Shown here one piece after another: positions 1-5,183 of a stretch of DNA of 19,591 nucleotides. Source of the DNA: a bacterium (GTDB taxonomy: Bacteria > Verrucomicrobiota > Kiritimatiellia > UBA8416); assembly GCA_020048935.1 (NCBI GenBank), contig JAIFLS010000041.1:1-19591 (forward strand), written 5' to 3'. Positions within the stretch are counted from its first letter, which is position 1. Each line of letters begins with the position of its first letter. The notes below the pieces were generated by a model, which saw nothing but the letters and a program-made list of their open reading frames with translations, made no database searches and was not told the DNA's origin. Both the position numbers and the translations under genes were made by a program.

Positions 1-673
1 TGACGTACTTCGGCTGCTTGGGATCCTTGATCAGGATACGCGCACTGAAGGCGATCACCCGCCCCTGGGAATCGTGTATGGGGAACATCAGCCGGTCACG
101 GAACCGGTCATAGAAATCGCCACGCCGGTCCTCGCGCGTAGAACGCAGCACCAGGCCCGCCTGCTCCATCTGATCCGGCGAATACCCGTACTTCTCGCCC
201 CACTTCAGGGCATTGCCCCAGCCGACCGGCGCATAGCCGATCTGGAACGCTTCCGCCGTCTCGCCACCGAGCGCCCGTTCGGCCACGTAGTCACGCGCCT
301 GCTGCGCCGCCGGGAACTGTTCCAGGCGGATCGCGTACAGCGTCTTGCGCTGCGCCCCCTCGCCGCTGTCCGCCTCCACCTCGATCGCGATCCCGGCCCG
401 TTCCGCCAGTGCCCGCGCCGCCGTCACGAAATCCAGCCCCTGGTGCTTCATCATGAAGCCGATGACATCCCCGCCCTCGCCGCAGCCGAAGCACTTGAAG
501 ATCTGCATGTTGGGATTGACGTTGAACGAGGGTGTCTTCTCGTTATGGAAAGGGCAGCAGGCCTTATAGGTCGATCCCGTCCGCTTCAGCGTCACATACG
601 AGCCGATCACCTCGACAATGTCGTTGCGGAACCGTATCTCGTCAAGCACCCGTTCTGGAATAAACCCGCTCAT
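1..673 (-). CDS. dnaG: DNA primase DnaG, N-terminal part (gene runs off the left edge)
   Basis: DnaG makes the RNA primers for lagging-strand replication at the fork. The 224 visible residues begin with a CHC2 zinc-binding domain whose ligands are C40, H43, C61 and C64 in the motifs CPFHNEKTPSF and CFGCG. The start of the RNA-polymerase domain follows, with YDRFRDRLMFPI and GRVIAFSARIL leading toward the TOPRIM core, which lies outside the window. The ATG at 671-673 is preceded by an AAGGG stretch at good spacing and gives the normal DnaG N-terminus. The linker between the zinc finger and the next helix (TLYAIRLEQFPAAQQARDY) looks about nine residues shorter than I recall for E. coli DnaG. 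The reading frame is unbroken there. Upstream lies a hairpin-forming repeat and then the end of a restriction-modification gene. Identity is very secure. Confidence 0.96.
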   Translation of the reverse strand, partial: MSGFIPERVLDEIRFRNDIVEVIGSYVTLKRTGSTYKACCPFHNEKTPSFNVNPNMQIFKCFGCGEGGDVIGFMMKHQGLDFVTAARALAERAGIAIEVEADSGEGAQRKTLYAIRLEQFPAAQQARDYVAERALGGETAEAFQIGYAPVGWGNALKWGEKYGYSPDQMEQAGLVLRSTREDRRGDFYDRFRDRLMFPIHDSQGRVIAFSARILIKDPKQPKYV

Positions 674-705
674 CCGTACCCTTGTCTAATAACTTCAATT
701 CATTT

Positions 706-794
706 CAACAACCAACATCCAACGCCCAACATCCAAGGAAAGACTTCACAACTTGGGCGTTGGTTGTTGGGCGTTGGTTCTTGGATGTTCAATC
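706..794. repeat. Inverted array of 7-bp units (TTGGNNN / NNNCCAA) between the R-M gene and dnaG
   Basis: This 173-bp gap has no gene. Bases 753-794 read as six consecutive 7-mers: TTGGGCG, TTGGTTG, TTGGGCG, TTGGTTC, TTGGATG, TTCAATC. Bases 706-740 read as the opposite-strand form: CAACAAC, CAACATC, CAACGCC, CAACATC, CAAGGAA. The two arms face each other. There is a perfect 13-bp inverted match (719-731 with 765-777), a 10-bp one (728-737 with 780-789), and a 13-bp direct repeat (753-765 and 767-779). The transcript could fold into a hairpin downstream of the R-M stop codon and upstream of dnaG. No T-run follows, so a classical terminator is not shown. Confidence 0.8.
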
Positions 795-846
795 TTATCC
801 CTAAAAGTTACCCATTCATTCTCGCCCGGCACCCCGGGTGGCCGGC

Positions 847-2895
847 TTACTTCTTGTAGGGTCCAAGAAACTTGTCGCCATTGAAGTGGATCAAATGATC
901 AGGAGCATCAGCAATCCAGACCTCCGTCTCCCATGCTATATCCGGAGCATATTTTCGAAATGCAGCCCGATCCAGGAACGCTGTTATATATACTATCTCC
1001 GCCGTACAATCCTTTGTAAGCCGTTTCAATTCTTCAAGCCTTATCGCGTTAATCGGTCCTGAAGAATGCACGGCCTCTATCAAAAACAGCCAGTTCCTGG
1101 ATTCGCTATAGGCAAGGACATCGGGAAGCTCGTCGTGTTTCAAATCGAAAAAGCAAAGCTCATTCAGCCCTGCCTTATCGCACAACAGGAACTTATCAGC
1201 CGTGTCCCCTACATAAAGGACCTTCGCCCCAAAGCCATAACGCGGAAGAAATTCCTCGATGACGGCCTTCTGAAGGTTATTGTGAAGTCCATGCGAGAAA
1301 TGGAGCGACTTGCCATCAGGCAATTTGACGTTCACTTTGTCCAGATCCCGGACACTCGAAAGCCGATCCTTCAACGCTCCCGTTTCGACTAGAAGCTCGT
1401 CAATATCCTCATCCCATCCTGCTTTTCCATATGAACGGATGATGTATGAGAACTCAGGATTCAATGCATACCCGCGCGTGGGGTTGTTGGTCGCGGCTTT
1501 TGGATCATTGGCACTGCGTTCTATGATACCGGCAACGGTGGCAAGTTTTAAATCCTTGCGCCGGATGTCATCGTAAGAACCACTGGACACATCTTCTTCA
1601 AAGTTGGTATTGATGTATTCAATAATCTGCCGGGTCTGGGGTGCCCACCCGTCACCGCTTTGTTTAGCATCCGGCCAATTGCGGGACCGTTTGACATCAA
1701 CGACGGCCAGGAAAACCATGCCCATACGCTCCAGCCTGCGCTCCGACATTCCATCGAACGGGATACCCATGCTGTTCAATATGTGAAGAGCCTCATTGAT
1801 GACCTTCTTTACAGGCCGTGATTTACTGCTTGAGGGGATAAAGTCAGGCATCGTGTAATCATCCTTTCCTGTCTCGGCCGCAAATAGTTCGCCCTGCAAG
1901 GGTAAATTCCGGTAGAGTATTTCAGAGCTGCTGTACCTTACGGTCGACACAAGGTAATTCACCACGGATTGCGCAACCGCCCTTGCAAATACGGGAGGAA
2001 CTGCATTTCCAACCTGATAGTACTGGCTGGTTTCCGTTCCGCTGAATTGAAACCAGTCAGGAAACCCTTGGAGTCTTGCAGCCTCGCGTACCGTTATTCG
2101 ACGTCGTCTTCCATCCGGCAGGCGTACCCGGTGCATGTCGCCAGTTGCACCGGCAAGGTTACGGCACGTAAGCGTGCGGGCAGGCCGGTCAAGATGCAGG
2201 TCTCTTGGGTTCACACATTTCGACGCTTTCTCATAATTGGCAACATAGCGGTCCATGCTGGCAGTCAGGAACCTGGCATCGGCAGGGACTGAACTGGCCA
2301 ATTCACCCAGGGCCTCTCCTGCGGTGACTTTTCTTACGGATGCATCTGGAAAACGGAAATCCCCCCGGTGACCGACAACAATCAGGCGTTCGCGATTCTG
2401 AGGCACACCAAAGTCAACCGCATTCAGGAGTCGATACTCGACAATATAGTTCAGCCCTTTGAGTTGATTAAGTATATCATCAAAGTACGACCTATTACGG
2501 TAGAGAAGCCCACGGACATTCTCAAAAAGCCAGAGATCCGGATTGACTCTGCGAACCGCTTCAATGAATACCGGGAATCCATCGCGGGAGTCCAGGGTTC
2601 CTAGCTGTTTACCGCCGACACTGAAAGGCTGGCACGGCGGGCCGCCTATGACAATCTGCGCCGCCGGATAGAGCTGATCAACATGAAGCCGTGTACAGAT
2701 ACAGTCACCGGCAAGATTATTCCGATAGGTTTCGGCATAATCCGATTCCATCTCGTAGCCTGTCGTGTGTATACCGCAGGATTCAAACCCAAGTGACAGA
2801 CCTCCGCACCCGGCAAAGAGATCAAGTGCAGCAAAGCTGAATGATGCCGTCGGTCTAAGTTCTGAGTTGCATCGTTCAATATATGTCTTTGTCAT
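847..2895 (-). CDS. Single-chain restriction-modification protein: m5C DNA methyltransferase fused to a BsuBI/PstI-type endonuclease
   Basis: Residues 20-330 form a complete cytosine-5 DNA methyltransferase. Motif I is DLFAGCGG (25-32) and motif IV is GGPPCQPFS with nucleophile Cys88. ENV (125-127), QNRER (166-170), a short target-recognition region (about 190-255), REAARLQGFPD (270-280) and QVGNAVPP (294-301) follow. Residues 355-682 match the BsuBI/PstI restriction endonuclease family. They comprise a helical N-terminal subdomain and a catalytic subdomain with GDTADKF, LPDV (PD at 591-592), NWLFLIEAV (E607), WETEVWIADAPDH and HFNGDKFLGP. The chain is one uninterrupted frame of 682 residues, so both activities of a type II system sit in one polypeptide. 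Its start codon overlaps the acyltransferase stop by ATGA, with GGGA upstream as a possible ribosome site. The gene is visibly AT-richer than its neighbours, which suggests transfer. The target site is unknown. Confidence 0.93.
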   Translation of the reverse strand: MTKTYIERCNSELRPTASFSFAALDLFAGCGGLSLGFESCGIHTTGYEMESDYAETYRNNLAGDCICTRLHVDQLYPAAQIVIGGPPCQPFSVGGKQLGTLDSRDGFPVFIEAVRRVNPDLWLFENVRGLLYRNRSYFDDILNQLKGLNYIVEYRLLNAVDFGVPQNRERLIVVGHRGDFRFPDASVRKVTAGEALGELASSVPADARFLTASMDRYVANYEKASKCVNPRDLHLDRPARTLTCRNLAGATGDMHRVRLPDGRRRRITVREAARLQGFPDWFQFSGTETSQYYQVGNAVPPVFARAVAQSVVNYLVSTVRYSSSEILYRNLPLQGELFAAETGKDDYTMPDFIPSSSKSRPVKKVINEALHILNSMGIPFDGMSERRLERMGMVFLAVVDVKRSRNWPDAKQSGDGWAPQTRQIIEYINTNFEEDVSSGSYDDIRRKDLKLATVAGIIERSANDPKAATNNPTRGYALNPEFSYIIRSYGKAGWDEDIDELLVETGALKDRLSSVRDLDKVNVKLPDGKSLHFSHGLHNNLQKAVIEEFLPRYGFGAKVLYVGDTADKFLLCDKAGLNELCFFDLKHDELPDVLAYSESRNWLFLIEAVHSSGPINAIRLEELKRLTKDCTAEIVYITAFLDRAAFRKYAPDIAWETEVWIADAPDHLIHFNGDKFLGPYKK

Positions 2896-3722
2896 GCCAC
2901 GTCCCCGCGATCCACGACCCCACCCCAGGAGGCAAACGTTTCCGCGATGAAGGCGACGCTGGCTTCATGCGCCTCGCGCCCGTTGCCGGTCACCTCGAGA
3001 GGCTGACCGAAGGCGAAATGCACCGTCTTGCTCCGGTCGACCGGGCCGAAGTCGCGCACGATCCGGCCCAGCCCGTGGAAATCCGTCTTGAGCGCCAGCG
3101 CCATCAGCGGCACCCCCGCCTTCTTCGCGAGCTTCGCGCCCAGTGTGTTGAATTCCCCCGGCTTGAAAACCGTACTGCGGGTCGCCTGAGGGAAGACAAC
3201 AATCGAACGGCCGCCAGCCAGCACCTCCGGCCCCTCGTCCATCAACGTCTTGAAATCCTCGCGCGCATTCTCGCGCTTGACGCTGATCGGCCGCACCCCC
3301 GCCATCACATCGCGGAACAGCGGTACCTTCAGCAGGCTATCCTTGACCACGAACGTCATGTGCTGGAACGGCAGCACCACCGCCGGGATCGTGAAGGTCT
3401 CCAGCAGGCTCATGTGATTGGCCACGATCACCGCTGGCGAGCGCAATGCCGCCAGGTTCCCGCACCCCGTGACAGAAAGCCGCCCGCGGCAGGCCTCGAC
3501 CCCGCGCCACATGTCCAGCGACAAGTCCTGCCAGTTATCGCGGGTCCACGCGCCACGCCGGGAGATACCGCCGCCCTTGAGGATGACCCCCAGCACCCGC
3601 CGGTGATACCAGAGCGTGGAGGCACCGAACATCCGGTCCGCCAACCCGCAAACCACCTTCTCCGGGGTCTCATACCCGCCGCTCAGCCGCAACTGTTCAA
3701 TAAACGCACCGGTTTCAATCAT
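2892..3722 (-). CDS. PlsC-like lysophospholipid (1-acylglycerol-3-phosphate type) acyltransferase
   Basis: This 276-residue protein belongs to the glycerolipid acyltransferase (LPLAT/PlsC) family, which transfers acyl chains to lysophospholipids at the inner membrane. It has the block-I histidine in ANHMSLLET (H103), the VKDSLLKVPLF segment (126-136) and the block-III-like FPQATRS (177-183). Two positions differ from the usual consensus: HX4D is HX4E here (E108), and FPEGTRS is FPQATRS. I believe a subfamily with these variants exists, so activity is likely but the substrate is uncertain. Both ends overlap neighbours by ATGA: the start with the AraD gene and the stop with the R-M gene. This suggests translational coupling within one transcript. 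No clear transmembrane helix is evident apart from hydrophobic stretches near residues 43-48 and 112-118. Confidence 0.85.
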   Translation of the reverse strand: MIETGAFIEQLRLSGGYETPEKVVCGLADRMFGASTLWYHRRVLGVILKGGGISRRGAWTRDNWQDLSLDMWRGVEACRGRLSVTGCGNLAALRSPAVIVANHMSLLETFTIPAVVLPFQHMTFVVKDSLLKVPLFRDVMAGVRPISVKRENAREDFKTLMDEGPEVLAGGRSIVVFPQATRSTVFKPGEFNTLGAKLAKKAGVPLMALALKTDFHGLGRIVRDFGPVDRSKTVHFAFGQPLEVTGNGREAHEASVAFIAETFASWGGVVDRGDVA

Positions 3723-4420
3723 GATCCCGATCCCTGCTGCCCGTAATACGCGTCCGCCCCGTGCTTGCGCATGTAATGCTTCTCAGCCAGATATGCCGGG
3801 ATGGGTGCCGCCGACGGATTCAGCAGGAGCGTGTCCATCGCCATTCGCGCAACGGCCTCCAGCACGATCGCGTGCTGCACAGCCTCGTCAGCGGTCCTGC
3901 CCCACGTGAACGGTCCGTGGTGCGCGGTGAGGATGCCGGGCAGTTCCAACGGCGGGACCTCGCCCATGCAGGCAATGATGCCGTGCCCCGTATTCGCCTC
4001 GTAATCCTCCTCCACCTCATCCGCCGCCAACGCCGGTGCCACCCGCACGGCACCATGGAAGTGGTCGGCATGCGTCGTGCCGAGACAGGGGATCTCGCGA
4101 CCGGCCTGGGCGAACGCCGTCGCCATCGGCGAATGCGTGTGGACAACCCCGCCGATTTCCGGCCAGGCCCGGTAGAGTGCCACGTGTGTCGGGGTATCCG
4201 ACGAAGGACGCATGGTGCCCTGGACATTGCGCCCCTGCAGATCCACCACCATCATGTCCTCTGCCTTCATGTCCGTATAGGAAACCCCGCTGGGCTTGAT
4301 GACGACGTATCCGCGTTTACGATCAATCCCGCTGACATTCCCCCAGGTTAGGCAAACCAGACGGTGCTCGACCAGTTGCAGGTTCGCACGAAAGATATCT
4401 TCCTTTAATTGATCCAGCAT
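3719..4420 (-). CDS. araD: L-ribulose-5-phosphate 4-epimerase (class II aldolase family)
   Basis: The enzyme interconverts L-ribulose 5-phosphate and D-xylulose 5-phosphate, linking arabinose-type sugars to the pentose phosphate pathway in the cytoplasm. The 233-residue product matches AraD in length (E. coli 231) and in motifs: TWGNVSG (25-31), KPSGV (42-46), SSDTPTH (73-79) and VHTHS with zinc ligands H94 and H96. HADHF with the catalytic-type D119, HHGPFTWG with H168, and the terminal KHYMRKHGADAYYG carrying the conserved tyrosine also match. I chose the ATG at 4418-4420 because GGGGAG lies nine bases upstream. A TTG at 4439-4441 would add seven residues with no family support. No araA or araB is visible, so the pathway context is not shown here. 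The stop overlaps the acyltransferase start. L-fuculose-phosphate aldolase is a less likely alternative, since the C-terminal KHYMRKHG block is AraD-specific. Confidence 0.92.
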   Translation of the reverse strand: MLDQLKEDIFRANLQLVEHRLVCLTWGNVSGIDRKRGYVVIKPSGVSYTDMKAEDMMVVDLQGRNVQGTMRPSSDTPTHVALYRAWPEIGGVVHTHSPMATAFAQAGREIPCLGTTHADHFHGAVRVAPALAADEVEEDYEANTGHGIIACMGEVPPLELPGILTAHHGPFTWGRTADEAVQHAIVLEAVARMAMDTLLLNPSAAPIPAYLAEKHYMRKHGADAYYGQQGSGS

Positions 4421-4441
4421 GACCACACGCTCCCCGGTCAA

Positions 4442-5071
4442 TCACTCAAACCACTTGTCGAATGAAACTTCACCCGACTCCGCTGGTTCTGCCCCGCCCG
4501 AAGACGGTTCCGGCGACGGCTCAGCCACCACTGGGGCTGCCGGAGGCGGGTCACGGAATGCCGGTTCAGCCGACGCAGCAATACCGAGCGATTCGATCAT
4601 CTGCATGACCCGCTTGGCATCCTGGATATTGCCTTTCTGCGTCAGCGTTACCTGCAGCTTCCTGAGGGCGTCGACATACCGCTGCTTCAAATCCGCACGG
4701 GAACGGTCACGCTCCACGGCAATCTCCGCGAAACGGGTCTTGTAGGTGGCAAGCAGGCGGGCCAGCTCGACGGGGGCCTGCAACACCGGGACTGCACTTC
4801 CGCGGGGATCCAGCACGAAACGCTTGCGTTCCTGCTGCACGGCGAGCATGCCCTGCAGATCGCCGGCACGCTGATACTGCGCCTCAAGCTGGCGCAGGGC
4901 CTGTACCTGCGCGGCCGGCATGGCCAGCCGTTTCTCGCGAAAGGCCGTCTCGACGCCCTCAAGCCCTTTACGGAACTGCGTCTCGTACTTGTCCAGAACC
5001 CCCTCCTGCCCGTACCCCTGCCACACCAGGGCAAGGACGGCGGCAATAATCATAAACGTTGATTTTTTCAT
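4442..5071 (-). CDS. Secreted helical-repeat protein of unknown function
   Basis: I do not recognise a named family. The product of about 209 residues starts with a signal peptide (MKKSTFMIIAAVLALVWQGYGQ). It continues as charged, heptad-rich helices and ends in a Pro/Glu/Ala/Ser-rich tail before FDKWFE. Two segments resemble each other: QLEAQYQRAGDLQGMLAVQQER, and later ALRKLQVTLTQKGNIQDAKRVMQ. Both have the helix-turn-helix pattern 'long helix, G-D/N-L/I, helix' that I associate with periplasmic proteins of Verrucomicrobia and Planctomycetes. The ATG at 5069-5071 was chosen because it starts the signal peptide directly. An upstream start (MHSCG..., five codons earlier) is possible, and neither has a convincing ribosome site. 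The stop codon lies 21 bp before the araD start, so this is probably the first gene of that operon. Confidence 0.75.
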   Translation of the reverse strand: MKKSTFMIIAAVLALVWQGYGQEGVLDKYETQFRKGLEGVETAFREKRLAMPAAQVQALRQLEAQYQRAGDLQGMLAVQQERKRFVLDPRGSAVPVLQAPVELARLLATYKTRFAEIAVERDRSRADLKQRYVDALRKLQVTLTQKGNIQDAKRVMQMIESLGIAASAEPAFRDPPPAAPVVAEPSPEPSSGGAEPAESGEVSFDKWFE

Positions 5072-5100
5072 CCCGCAACTGTGCATCGAACCGGCAACTC

Positions 5101-5153
5101 TGTCAACCGAATTGCAGACCGAATTGCGGACCGGACTGCGCCCGGTCTTGACA
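5101..5153. promoter_or_regulatory. Divergent promoter region with two outward TTGACA boxes and 12-bp tandem repeats
   Basis: The 112-bp gap between two divergent genes holds a TTGACA on the minus strand (5106-5101) and another on the plus strand (5148-5153). Between them is a threefold 12-bp tandem repeat at 5106-5117, 5118-5129 and 5130-5141. The first two copies differ by one base and the third is more diverged. The -10 hexamers at 17-bp spacing are poor (3 of 6 matches each), and they would place both transcription starts at the start codons. The boxes may therefore not be the real -35 elements. A good AGGAAG ribosome site (5168-5173) precedes the plus-strand gene, which argues against a leaderless transcript there. 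Confidence 0.35.
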
Positions 5154-5183
5154 TCATAACCGAAAACAGGAAGACTCGCGCGC

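Noticed and set aside
847..2895. Assigning CTGCAG as the recognition site from the PstI similarity
   Set aside because: The methyltransferase is C5 rather than N6-adenine type, and members of an endonuclease family can differ in target. CTGCAG also occurs at ordinary positions in the window (for example 8219-8224), so there is no sign of avoidance.
2883..3746. 287-codon plus-strand open frame
   Set aside because: It is the mirror of the acyltransferase gene in GC-rich sequence, with His/Arg/Pro-rich low-complexity translation and no motif.
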